Below, piece after piece: positions 7,624 to 15,261 of a stretch of 20,663 nt of DNA; within the stretch, counting starts at the first letter, position 1; each line of letters opens with the position of its first letter. The DNA lies in the NCBI GenBank assembly GCA_037384885.1, contig JARRNO010000128.1:1-20663 (forward strand). Direction: 5' to 3'. The position numbers and the translations under genes are program-made. The DNA is from JARRNO01 sp037384885. GTDB taxonomy: Bacteria > Acidobacteriota > UBA4820 > DSQY01. The notes beneath the pieces are model-generated. The model ran no database searches, was not told the DNA's origin, and saw nothing but the letters and a program-made list of their open reading frames with translations.

Positions 7624-9441
7624 ATGCCGCATGACAAAATCGCCGTCGTGGACTTCGGCGGGCAGTACGCTCATCTCATCGCCACCAAAGTCCGGCGCCT
7701 GAACGTTCTGGCCGAGATCCTCCAGCCCGAGGATCCTGTGGACCGGTTCAAGTCCTATAAAGGCGTCATTCTTTCGGGGAGCCCGGCGCTCGCCTCCGAA
7801 GATGAAGACAGCGCCTACGACAAGCGCATTTTCGATCTCCCGGTTCCCATTTTGGGCTTCTGCTTCGGGCACCAGGAAATCGCCAAGCATTACGGCGGCG
7901 CCGTCGAGCACACCAAGCGCGAGTATGGGCCCGCCATCCTTCGCATCAAGGGCGGCAGCCCCATCTTTGCAGGGCTCGGGCCGGAAGAGACGGTCTGGAT
8001 GAGCCACGGCGACTCGGTGACCGAACTGCCCCCCGGATTCATGGAAACGGGAGATTCGTCGGCAGGCGGCGGAGGCGGGGAGAACCGGAATGCAGCCATC
8101 GCCAACGACGAATTGCGCCGGTATGGGTTTCAGTTTCATCCGGAAGTTGACGACACGGTCCACGGCGAAGATATGCTGCGCAATTTCGTCATCGGCATCT
8201 GCGGCTGCCGTCCCGACTGGACCGTGGGCAGCTTTCTCGAAGAGGAAGCGGGCCGAATCCGCGAGGCCGCGGCCGGGCGGGACGTGTTCCTTCTGGCCTC
8301 GGGAGGTGTGGACTCCACGGTCTGCGCCATCCTGCTGGGAAAGGCTCTAGGCCCGGAGCGCGTCCATCTGCTCCACATCGACAACGGCCTGATGCGGAAG
8401 AACGAGAGCGCGGGGGTCCTGGCCGAATTCAAGAGGCAGGGCCTGTCTGATAATCTCCATTTTGCAGACGCCTCAGAGAGGTTCCTGAAGAACCTGGCCG
8501 GGGAAACGGCGCCCGAAGCCAAGCGCCGCATCATTGGTGATACTTTCCTGGATGTGTTCGAAGATGAGGCGTCCCGGCTGGATCTGGGAGGGTCCCTCCT
8601 CGCCCAGGGGACCATTTATCCCGACACGATCGAAACGGGTGGGACAAAGCGGGCCGACGTCATCAAGACCCACCACAACCGCGTGCCGGCCGTGCAGAAG
8701 ATGATCGATGAAGGCCGGGTGATTGAGCCGCTGGCTGATCTCTACAAGGTAGAAGTCCGGGAACTCGGGCAGGCCCTGGGAATTCCGGAAGAACTTGTGT
8801 GGCGTCATCCCTTCCCCGGTCCGGGCCTGGGCATCCGCCTGCTCTGTTCAGACGGCGCTGCGCCCGAACCTGCTCCCGGGGCCCACGAGGCGCTTGCCAA
8901 GGCGGCGGCCGCCTCGAAAATCCAGGCCATGATTCTTCCAGTCCGTTCGGTGGGGGTCAAGGCCGATCTGCGTTCCTACGAGCAGCCCGTTCTTCTCTGG
9001 GGCGGCTTTCCATGGGAGAAGGCCGAGAGCCTTGGCGCAAGGATCTACAAGGAGGTGCCCGGCGTCAACCGGTGCGTGGTGGACCTGACAGGTAAAGGCG
9101 CTGCGGCCGCCCGCCCTCTGGCCGCCACGGTGACACGGGAGCGGTTGGATCTTCTCCGGGAAGCGGACGCGTTGGTGATGGAGGCTCTGAGGCGCCACGG
9201 TCTCTACCGGGAGGTGTGGCAGTGCCCCACCGTGTTTGTTCCCCTGGAGATTGACGGCCGTGGGCGCGAGTTCTGCGTCATCCGGCCCGTTTTGTCGGAG
9301 CGCGCCATGACCGCCCGTCCCGCCATGCTGCCGCCGGATCTCCTGGAAGAGCTTTGCAAATCCATTCTCAAGCTTTCGGAAGTTTCCGGAGTGGCCCTGG
9401 ATGTGACGACCAAGCCGCCCGGCACCATCGAGTGGGAATAG
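7624..9441 (+). CDS. guaA: GMP synthase (glutamine-hydrolysing), long eukaryote-like form
   Basis: This enzyme converts XMP to GMP using glutamine and ATP. It has 605 residues against about 520 in E. coli. The class I glutaminase domain (about 1-195) has Cys80 (GFCFGHQE) and His172/Glu174 (QFHPEVD). The ATP pyrophosphatase domain (about 200-405) has the SGGVDST loop (226-232), GTIYPDTIETGG and RHPFPGPGLG. The C-terminal part is expanded. One dimerisation-type unit (about 436-491, ILPVRSVGVKADLRSY to VNRCVVDLTGK) is followed by a second (about 536-605, ending TTKPPGTIEWE), as in human GMPS. Oddities are LSGSP in place of the usual LSGGP near the oxyanion hole, and a glycine-rich insertion (about 147-152). 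The ATG at 7624 has AAGGAG six bases ahead. Confidence 0.95.
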   Translation: MPHDKIAVVDFGGQYAHLIATKVRRLNVLAEILQPEDPVDRFKSYKGVILSGSPALASEDEDSAYDKRIFDLPVPILGFCFGHQEIAKHYGGAVEHTKREYGPAILRIKGGSPIFAGLGPEETVWMSHGDSVTELPPGFMETGDSSAGGGGGENRNAAIANDELRRYGFQFHPEVDDTVHGEDMLRNFVIGICGCRPDWTVGSFLEEEAGRIREAAAGRDVFLLASGGVDSTVCAILLGKALGPERVHLLHIDNGLMRKNESAGVLAEFKRQGLSDNLHFADASERFLKNLAGETAPEAKRRIIGDTFLDVFEDEASRLDLGGSLLAQGTIYPDTIETGGTKRADVIKTHHNRVPAVQKMIDEGRVIEPLADLYKVEVRELGQALGIPEELVWRHPFPGPGLGIRLLCSDGAAPEPAPGAHEALAKAAAASKIQAMILPVRSVGVKADLRSYEQPVLLWGGFPWEKAESLGARIYKEVPGVNRCVVDLTGKGAAAARPLAATVTRERLDLLREADALVMEALRRHGLYREVWQCPTVFVPLEIDGRGREFCVIRPVLSERAMTARPAMLPPDLLEELCKSILKLSEVSGVALDVTTKPPGTIEWE

Positions 9442-9463
9442 GGCCCCGGCCTCCCGGCTTTCG

Positions 9464-9472
9464 TGCCATAAT
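9464..9472 (+). promoter_or_regulatory. Possible extended -10 promoter for uvrD/pcrA
   Basis: TG at 9464-9465, one base, then CATAAT (9467-9472) form an extended -10 element matching TATAAT in five of six positions. No good -35 hexamer is present. It would give a leader of about 70 bases ahead of the helicase gene. Confidence 0.35.
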
Positions 9473-9547
9473 GATTCACTGCTAGTCGCACAGCCGGGCG
9501 GTCTCCCTCATCCGCGCGGAAAAACGACGCCCAACTTGGAGCAGCAA

Positions 9548-11734
9548 TTGGCAGCCTCTCTCCTAGACAACCTGAATCCCGAACAGCAGAAGGCGGTGAC
9601 ACACCCCGACGGTCCCGTATTGGTTCTGGCCGGGGCGGGATCGGGCAAGACCCGGGTCATCGCCCACCGGATCGCCTACCTCTTGAGCGAACGCCACGTG
9701 TCCCCTCATTCCATCCTGGCGGTGACTTTCACCAACAAGGCCGCCTCGGAGATGAAGGAGCGGGTGCTGCGGCTCCTGCAGAAGGACAGCCTGCCCTTCT
9801 TGTGGATGGGCACGTTCCACAGCATTTGCGCCCGCGTCCTGCGCGCCGACGTGGAAGCTTTGGACGGGCCCTACACGAGGGATTTCACCATCTACGACGC
9901 CGACGACACCCGGGCCCTCATGCGGCATATCATCCGCGAGAAGCTGCTGACGAACGACAAACTCTCCCCTGGGACGGTTCTGGGAATCATCAGCCGCGCC
10001 AAGCGCGAGGGATACGATGCGGACGCCTTCGCCGAACAGGCGCGATCGCGGAACGAAATGCAGGTGGTGGATCTCTATCGTGAATATGAGCGGCGGCTGC
10101 ACACGGCCAACGCCATGGACTTCGACGACCTGCTCGGCATTACGCTCGACCTCCTGGAGTCCCGGAAGGATGTGCTGGAGCGCTACCAGAAACGTTTCGA
10201 GCATGTCCTGGTGGATGAGTACCAGGACACGAACCGGATCCAGTACCGTTTCCTGCACCTGCTCAGCTCGAAGTGGAAGGACCTCTTCGCCGTCGGCGAC
10301 GAAGACCAGTCCATCTATCGCTGGCGGGGGTCGGACATCCAGAATATCCTCGATTTCCAAAAGGATTTCCCCAAGGCGTCTGTCATCCGGCTGGAGCGCA
10401 ACTACCGCTCCACCAACGCGATCCTCTCCGCGGCCAACGCCGTCATTGCCCACAATACGCAGCGCTTGGGGAAGGAGCTTTGGACCGAGCGGGCCGGTGG
10501 TGAGAATATCCGCCTGTTCACCGCGCCCTCCGACCGGGAGGAAGCGGCGTACGTGGCCGATATGCTCCAGTCTCTCCGGAAACAATACGATTTGAAGCAG
10601 ATGGCGGTTCTTTACAGAACCAACGCCCAGTCCCGAGCCCTGGAAGAAGCCTTCCTCAATCGGGGAATCCCCTACCAGGTCGTTGGGGGGCTCAAGTTCT
10701 ACGAACGGCGCGAGGTGAAAGACATCCTGGCGTATCTCCGGGTGGGCCTCAATCCCATGGACCGGCTCTCCCTGCTGCGCATCCTAAATATCCCCTCCCG
10801 GGGAATCGGCAAGACTACGCAGGAAAAGCTGCTCGACCTGGCGCGGGAGCGGGGAACGACCGTTTCAAACGCCCTGACGCTCGCCGGCGGAGAGGAGGAC
10901 CACTTCAGCAGCCGGCAGAGGATCGCCATCAAGGCCTTTTCCGCGCTCCTGGACCAGCTCCGCAGCCGGATCGAGACCCAGCCGGGCTCGGAAATCACCG
11001 AATGGCTGATTGCGGCCACCGGCTATGTGGAGTATCTCCACAACCAGGGAGACGGAGCGGGCGATCCCATGACCCGCGTAGAAAACCTTCAGGAACTGGT
11101 GTCGGCGCTGAGGCAGTTCGAAGTGGCCGAGCAGGGCGATCTTCGGGCCTTTCTGGAGCGGCAGGCGCTGTCCAGCGACCAGGACGATCTGGACGACGGG
11201 GCGGGGGCCGAGTCCATCAAGCTCTTGACCCTGCACGCAGCCAAGGGATTGGAGTTCCCCGTTGTGGTGCTTGCGGGGCTTGAATACGGGCTCTGCCCGC
11301 ACATCCTCTCCATGGACTCGGACGCAGAGGTGGAGGAAGAACGCCGGCTCGTGTATGTGGGCATGACGCGCGCCATGGACCGGCTCTTTCTGACCTGGAG
11401 CCGCGAGCGTTATATTTACGGTGTGTCCCAGCAGCGGACGGCCTCGCCCTTCCTGGGAGAAATCCCCGCCGACATGATCGAAGAGGTGGGCGGTGTTTCC
11501 GGCGAAAAGGCGCCGGCTTCGTTCCAGGACATGGCGGCCGCGCTGGATGATATCCAGTACGTCCCGGCCGAGGCGGGATACAGGGTGGGCTCGCGGGTCC
11601 ATCACAAGAAATACGGGTTGGGCATCGTGCTGTCCACCGAAGGTGTGGGCGAGGATACCAAGGTGACGGTGTCTTTCAGCCGGTTCGGCCGGAAAAAGCT
11701 GCTCGCGAGGCTGGCCCGGCTCGAGGTGGTTTGA
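9548..11734 (+). CDS. uvrD: UvrD/PcrA-type superfamily 1A DNA helicase
   Basis: This 3'-5' helicase acts in nucleotide excision repair, mismatch repair and removal of stalled complexes. It has about 728 residues. Motifs in order: Q motif region LNPEQQKAV, Walker A GAGSGKTR (Lys34), motif II DEYQDTN (from residue 223), motif III GDEDQSIYRWRGSD, motif IV RNYRST, motif V TLHAAKGLEFPVV, and motif VI VYVGMTRAMDRLFL. The C-terminal tail (VGSRVHHKKYGLGIVLS onward) is the Tudor-like RNA-polymerase-binding module of PcrA and UvrD. The start is a TTG: GGAG at 9538-9541 stands six bases before the TTG at 9548, while the in-frame TTG at 9536 lacks a good Shine-Dalgarno. UvrD and PcrA cannot be told apart by sequence here. 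The gene is intact. Confidence 0.95.
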   Translation: MAASLLDNLNPEQQKAVTHPDGPVLVLAGAGSGKTRVIAHRIAYLLSERHVSPHSILAVTFTNKAASEMKERVLRLLQKDSLPFLWMGTFHSICARVLRADVEALDGPYTRDFTIYDADDTRALMRHIIREKLLTNDKLSPGTVLGIISRAKREGYDADAFAEQARSRNEMQVVDLYREYERRLHTANAMDFDDLLGITLDLLESRKDVLERYQKRFEHVLVDEYQDTNRIQYRFLHLLSSKWKDLFAVGDEDQSIYRWRGSDIQNILDFQKDFPKASVIRLERNYRSTNAILSAANAVIAHNTQRLGKELWTERAGGENIRLFTAPSDREEAAYVADMLQSLRKQYDLKQMAVLYRTNAQSRALEEAFLNRGIPYQVVGGLKFYERREVKDILAYLRVGLNPMDRLSLLRILNIPSRGIGKTTQEKLLDLARERGTTVSNALTLAGGEEDHFSSRQRIAIKAFSALLDQLRSRIETQPGSEITEWLIAATGYVEYLHNQGDGAGDPMTRVENLQELVSALRQFEVAEQGDLRAFLERQALSSDQDDLDDGAGAESIKLLTLHAAKGLEFPVVVLAGLEYGLCPHILSMDSDAEVEEERRLVYVGMTRAMDRLFLTWSRERYIYGVSQQRTASPFLGEIPADMIEEVGGVSGEKAPASFQDMAAALDDIQYVPAEAGYRVGSRVHHKKYGLGIVLSTEGVGEDTKVTVSFSRFGRKKLLARLARLEVV

Positions 11735-11769
11735 CGGGGTCCGGGCAACCCGGCACCCGGCTGTTCGTT

Positions 11770-11796
11770 CCGGGCGGAAAGCCGACGGCCGCCCGG
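11770..11796 (+). terminator. Hairpin after uvrD/pcrA, possible terminator
   Basis: CCGGGCGG (11770-11777) and CCGCCCGG (11789-11796) form a perfect 8-bp stem with an 11-base loop, followed by GATATTTC. A second hairpin precedes it directly after the stop codon: GGGT-CCGGG (11737-11745) against CCCGG-c-ACCC (11749-11758). T runs are weak. Confidence 0.4.
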
Positions 11797-11839
11797 GATA
11801 TTTCGGGGCGGGTCCGGCCCGCTCAGGGAGGCAAGGCCC

Positions 11840-13216
11840 ATGGCGGAATCGAAAGCGATCTCTTATGCAAGACAAAACCGGGAACGGTTCCTGGAACAGC
11901 TGAAAGATTTGCTGAGGATCCCGAGTATTTCCACGCTGCCGGAAAACAAAGACGACGTGAGGCGTGCGGCAAAATTCGTGGCGGACGATCTCACGCGCAG
12001 CGGCATGGAGAACGTGGAAATCATTGAAACGTCCGGCCATCCGCTCGTTTACGCGGACTGGCTCAACGCACCGGGCAAGCCCACGGTGCTGTGCTACGGC
12101 CACTACGATGTACAGCCGCCCGATCCGCTGGAGGAATGGAAGACGCCGCCCTTCGAACCCGAGATTCGCAATGACAACATTTACGCCCGCGGGGCCGTGG
12201 ACGACAAGGGACAGATGTTCATGCATCTGAAGGCCTTCGAGTCCCTGCTGAAGACGGAAGGACGCCTCCCCGTGAACGTCCGGGTCCTGATCGAGGGAGA
12301 AGAAGAGGTGGGCGGCGAATCCATAGAGGCCTACGTCAAGGAGCACCCCGAACGGCTGGGATGCGACGTGGCCCTCGTTTCCGACACAGAAATGTTTGCT
12401 CCGGAAACACCCACGCTCACGGTGGGGCTGCGCGGCCTGTGCTACGTGGAAGTCAAGGCCCAGGGGCCCATGACCGATCTGCATTCCGGATCTTACGGAG
12501 GCGCCTCTCCCAATCCTTTCGTGGCCCTGGCCCAGATCATCGCCAAGTTGAAAGACGAAAGCGGCAAAATCCTGATCCCCGGCTTCTACGACAAGGTGAA
12601 AGCCCCTACCGAGGCGGAACTCAAGGCGTGGGAGTCGCTGCCCTTCGACGAGGAACACTACCGGAAAACGGAAGTGGGGTCCACCGTCCTGACCGGCGAG
12701 CCCGGATACTCCGTCCTCTACCGGACCTGGGCGCGGCCGACTCTGGATGTCCACGGCATGCCCGGCGGGTTTACGGGTGCGGGCGCCAAGACGGTGATTC
12801 CCGCCCGTGCATCGGCCAAGATCTCCATGCGGCTGGTTCCCGACCAGGACCCCAACGAAGTGCTTGGACTATTCAAAGACTATGTGAAGTCCATCGCGCC
12901 GGAAGGGATCCATTTGGAAGTGGAAGCGGTTCACGGAGCAGAGCCGGTCGTGGTGAATACGGACAATCCCTTTGTGAAGGTTTCCGCGGATGCCATGCGC
13001 GAAATCTGGGGCAAGGAAACGGTCTACATCCGCACGGGAGGGTCCATCCCCATCGTGGCCGCCTTTGAAAAATCCCTCAAAGTACCTTCTCTGCTGATGG
13101 GCTTCGGCCTGCCTGACGACGGAATTCACGGGCCGAATGAGAAGTTTCATATCCCGAACTTTTACAGGGGCATCGACTCCCTCATTCTCTTCTTCGAAAG
13201 GCTGGCGGAGTCCTGA
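11840..13216 (+). CDS. M20-family metallodipeptidase
   Basis: This cytoplasmic dizinc exopeptidase has 458 residues and no signal peptide. The metal and catalytic residues of clan MH are visible: His88 and Asp90 (GHYDVQPPD), bridging Asp121 (GAVDDKG), Glu155/Glu156 (EGEEEVGGE), Asp182 (VSDTE) and a C-terminal His430 (GIHGPNEKF). The lid or dimerisation domain insertion runs from about 205 to 315 (TDLHSGSYGGASPNP). The order and spacing resemble carnosinase/CNDP and bacterial M20 dipeptidases more than ArgE or DapE, so peptide breakdown is the likely role; the exact dipeptide cannot be read from sequence. GGGAGG (11826-11831) precedes the ATG at 11840 by eight bases. The gene is intact, and it is followed by a gap of 330 bases before a secreted peptidase gene. 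Confidence 0.92.
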   Translation: MAESKAISYARQNRERFLEQLKDLLRIPSISTLPENKDDVRRAAKFVADDLTRSGMENVEIIETSGHPLVYADWLNAPGKPTVLCYGHYDVQPPDPLEEWKTPPFEPEIRNDNIYARGAVDDKGQMFMHLKAFESLLKTEGRLPVNVRVLIEGEEEVGGESIEAYVKEHPERLGCDVALVSDTEMFAPETPTLTVGLRGLCYVEVKAQGPMTDLHSGSYGGASPNPFVALAQIIAKLKDESGKILIPGFYDKVKAPTEAELKAWESLPFDEEHYRKTEVGSTVLTGEPGYSVLYRTWARPTLDVHGMPGGFTGAGAKTVIPARASAKISMRLVPDQDPNEVLGLFKDYVKSIAPEGIHLEVEAVHGAEPVVVNTDNPFVKVSADAMREIWGKETVYIRTGGSIPIVAAFEKSLKVPSLLMGFGLPDDGIHGPNEKFHIPNFYRGIDSLILFFERLAES

Positions 13217-13245
13217 ACTGCAAAGACCTGGGGTTAGGGAGCACG

Positions 13246-13282
13246 CTCAGCCACCTTTCCGGATGCAGGGGAGGTGGCTGAG
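13246..13282 (+). terminator. Strong hairpin after the M20 dipeptidase gene
   Basis: CTCAGCCACCT (13246-13256) and AGGTGGCTGAG (13272-13282) are perfect 11-bp inverse complements around a 15-base loop. It lies 30 bases past the stop codon. No T run follows, so it may act as an mRNA 3' stabiliser or a Rho-assisted stop and not as a classical terminator. Confidence 0.5.
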
Positions 13283-13465
13283 TCTGCCGGATACAACGTT
13301 CTCGCCTTGCTGGTAACTAAGTACCCGGACTCCAATAGCTTGCTGGGCATGTATCCTCGCTTCCCGGAACCCGTCTGTTTCCGCCTGGCGTGAACAAGGT
13401 TCTCATTCCATCTCCGCCCTTCAAGCGCCTAACATTCTGCTAATACAGGATATAACGAATCAGCC

Positions 13466-13496
13466 TGATACTGGCACCTGTCTTGCTCCAGTATCA
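13466..13496 (+). promoter_or_regulatory. Operator-like or leader inverted repeat ahead of the M4 gene
   Basis: TGATACTGG (13466-13474) and CCAGTATCA (13488-13496) are exact 9-bp inverse complements with a 13-base spacer. They lie 50 bases upstream of the start codon and just downstream of a possible -10 box. As DNA this could be a dimeric repressor or activator site; as RNA, a leader hairpin. Confidence 0.45.
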
Positions 13497-13546
13497 ATAT
13501 GTCGAAGTTTGTCCATTCACCCACCCACCCCCAAGGAGGAGTGTTC

Positions 13547-15148
13547 ATGAGAAAGCGTATTCTGCTTGCCGCGCTCGCATGCTTGGTCACGGCAGGAATT
13601 CTGGCGGCGGTCCCGCCCGGCTTGCTGCCCGGCAACGTCCCCATGCCCGGCTCCTCGAGGGTCGCGATGAAACTCGCTGCGGCCCGGACGGCGTCGGAGG
13701 CCGCCGCGGCCGGTTACATGAAGTCACATGGATTGAAACTCGGCTACTACAACAGCAACGTCAATTTCAACCTACGGCGGACGGTGGTCGATCCCAGTGG
13801 AACGGGCCATGTCCGCTACCGGCAGACCTTCAAGGGCCTTCCGGTATTCGGCGCCGATGTGGTCGTCCATGTGAACAATCAGCTTGGCGGGGTCTTTGCG
13901 GTGACCAACCGCAGCCGTATCCTTCCCGACATGAGTGTCAAGCCCGGACTCGGGGCGGCGGCGGCCTCTGCGGCGGCGCGCCTGGATTTCGTTCGCCGGA
14001 CCGGCGAGCGCGGCGCCCGGACGACGGCCGTGCTTGTTATCTACCCGCAGGACGGGGCGTTCCGGCTCGCCTACGAAGTGAACGTTTCCAGCCTGGATGT
14101 GCCGGGAGCGGCAGTTCCCGCGGACCGGCTCTATATGATCGACGCCCGGAGCGGCTCCGTGCTGGCTTCCTGGAACAACCTGCACACGCAGAAGCCTTCG
14201 GGTGCGGGAGGCGGCCACGGCGGCGGAAATGGCGGCGGCGGTGGAGGCTCGACCTACTCCACGCCGGCGACCGGGTCAGGCAACACCCTCTATCTCGGAG
14301 CCGTGCCGCTTTCCACTGCTCAGGCGTCGGACGGTTCGTCCAGCTTTGCGCTGCTGGATCCCACCCGGGGCAGCGACCAGACCAACGACATGGCCGGAAA
14401 GACACATGGTTCGGGAACGCTGTTCACCAACAGTACCGACAGCTGGGGAGACGGCACGACCTACAGCGCCGAATCCGCTGCGGCGGACGCCCACTTCGGC
14501 ACCGAAATGACCTGGGACTTTTACAAGAACACCTTCGGCCGAACCGGCATTTACAACGACGGCAAGGGATCTTACTCCCGCGTTCACTACGGACGGAATT
14601 ACAACAACGCTTTCTGGTCCGACTCATGCAAGTGCATGACATACGGAGACGGGGAATCCGGCGGCCTCAACGAATCCTTTTCGGACATCATGGGAACGGG
14701 CGTGGAATTCTACGCGGCCGCCCACGGCGCCCACAAAACGCCGAACTACTGGATTGGCGAAGACGTTTATACGCCGGGAACTTCGAACGACGCCCTGCGT
14801 TACATGGATGACCCGACGCGCGACGGCAGCAGCATCGACAACTATGCGAACTATACTTCGAGCCTGGACGTTCACTACTCGTCTGGGATCTGGAACAACT
14901 GCTTCTACCTGATGGCCCATGGCGGGACCAACGGCACGTCGGGCATCAAGGTGTCGGGAATGGGCATCGACAAGGCCCTGGCGGTCTGCTACCTCGCCAA
15001 TACGTCCTACTTCACTTCGGGAGAAACCTTCCACCAGGCCAGGCTGGACTGCATCGCCGCGGCCCAGCAGCTGCAGTCGCAGGGCCAGCTGACCTCGACG
15101 GACGTCAACGTGGTGGCGCAGGCCTGGACGGCGGTCGGCGTTAATTAA
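13547..15148 (+). CDS. Secreted M4 (thermolysin-family) metallopeptidase lacking the HEXXH segment
   Basis: This pre-pro-protein has 533 residues. A signal peptide (MRKRILLAALACLVTAGILA) is followed by an FTP/PepSY inhibitory propeptide (about 40-214: RYRQTFKGLPVFGADVVVHV, RLYMIDARSGSVLASWN), a glycine-rich linker (219-235) and an M4 catalytic region (from about 248). The family order is clear up to VHYGRNYNNAFW and MTYGDG (369). The next residues are already ESGGLNESFSDIMG (370 on), which carries the third zinc ligand Glu376. The roughly 33 residues between them in other M4 proteins, including the HEXXH helix, are absent with no frame change. His443 (DVHYSSG), the usual proton-donor position, is kept. 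As written the protein cannot bind zinc normally. The start at 13547 fits AAGGAGGA and the signal peptide; an upstream ATG at 13499 does not. Confidence 0.88.
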   Translation: MRKRILLAALACLVTAGILAAVPPGLLPGNVPMPGSSRVAMKLAAARTASEAAAAGYMKSHGLKLGYYNSNVNFNLRRTVVDPSGTGHVRYRQTFKGLPVFGADVVVHVNNQLGGVFAVTNRSRILPDMSVKPGLGAAAASAAARLDFVRRTGERGARTTAVLVIYPQDGAFRLAYEVNVSSLDVPGAAVPADRLYMIDARSGSVLASWNNLHTQKPSGAGGGHGGGNGGGGGGSTYSTPATGSGNTLYLGAVPLSTAQASDGSSSFALLDPTRGSDQTNDMAGKTHGSGTLFTNSTDSWGDGTTYSAESAAADAHFGTEMTWDFYKNTFGRTGIYNDGKGSYSRVHYGRNYNNAFWSDSCKCMTYGDGESGGLNESFSDIMGTGVEFYAAAHGAHKTPNYWIGEDVYTPGTSNDALRYMDDPTRDGSSIDNYANYTSSLDVHYSSGIWNNCFYLMAHGGTNGTSGIKVSGMGIDKALAVCYLANTSYFTSGETFHQARLDCIAAAQQLQSQGQLTSTDVNVVAQAWTAVGVN

Positions 15149-15170
15149 AATAAGACAGGGTCGCGACGGA

Positions 15171-15261
15171 GGCCGGCCCGGATGCATGGCGCGACAGCGA
15201 GCGAAGTCTGATGCGGAACCTTCGGTTGAGCGAGCTGGCAAAGCCAGGCGCAGGGCCGGCC
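15171..15261. other. 91-base folded element between convergent M4 gene and hemD
   Basis: Outer arms GGCCGGCCC (15171-15179) and GGGCCGGCC (15253-15261) are perfect inverse complements. Inside lie a CTGGC-AAA-GCCAG hairpin (15235-15247), an AACC-TTC-GGTT hairpin, and two AGCGAGC direct repeats. One end lies 22 bases past the M4 stop; the other directly abuts the likely hemD stop codon (TAG, 15264-15262 on the minus strand). It could be a bidirectional terminator, a small mobile intergenic repeat, or a structured RNA. I do not recognise the family. Confidence 0.5.

Larger units (their letters stand above)
13217..13546. other. 330-base intergenic region with two inverted repeats and no gene
   Basis: No coding sequence or RNA gene was recognised here. 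It contains the terminator-like hairpin (13246-13282), an operator-like inverted repeat (13466-13496), a possible -10 box TATAAC (13451-13456) without a good -35 partner, and a very strong AAGGAGGA Shine-Dalgarno (13533-13540) six bases before the M4 gene. It is visibly richer in A+T than its surroundings towards the 3' end, as expected of a promoter region. Confidence 0.6.

Noticed and set aside
10865..12754. 629-codon open frame on the minus strand across uvrD and the M20 gene
   Set aside because: It crosses two well-supported genes and matches no family; it is a product of high GC content.
13499..13546. Earlier ATG for the M4 protein
   Set aside because: It would place 16 polar residues before the signal peptide and ignore the ideal AAGGAGGA site ahead of 13547.
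14205..14250. GGC-rich DNA tract resembling a trinucleotide repeat
   Set aside because: It encodes the glycine-rich linker between propeptide and catalytic region; codons vary and it is explained by protein composition.
14624..15261. C-terminal extension of hemD across the M4 gene
   Set aside because: It reads the M4 coding region antisense, doubles the normal HemD length and has no conserved content; a frameshift is the simpler explanation.
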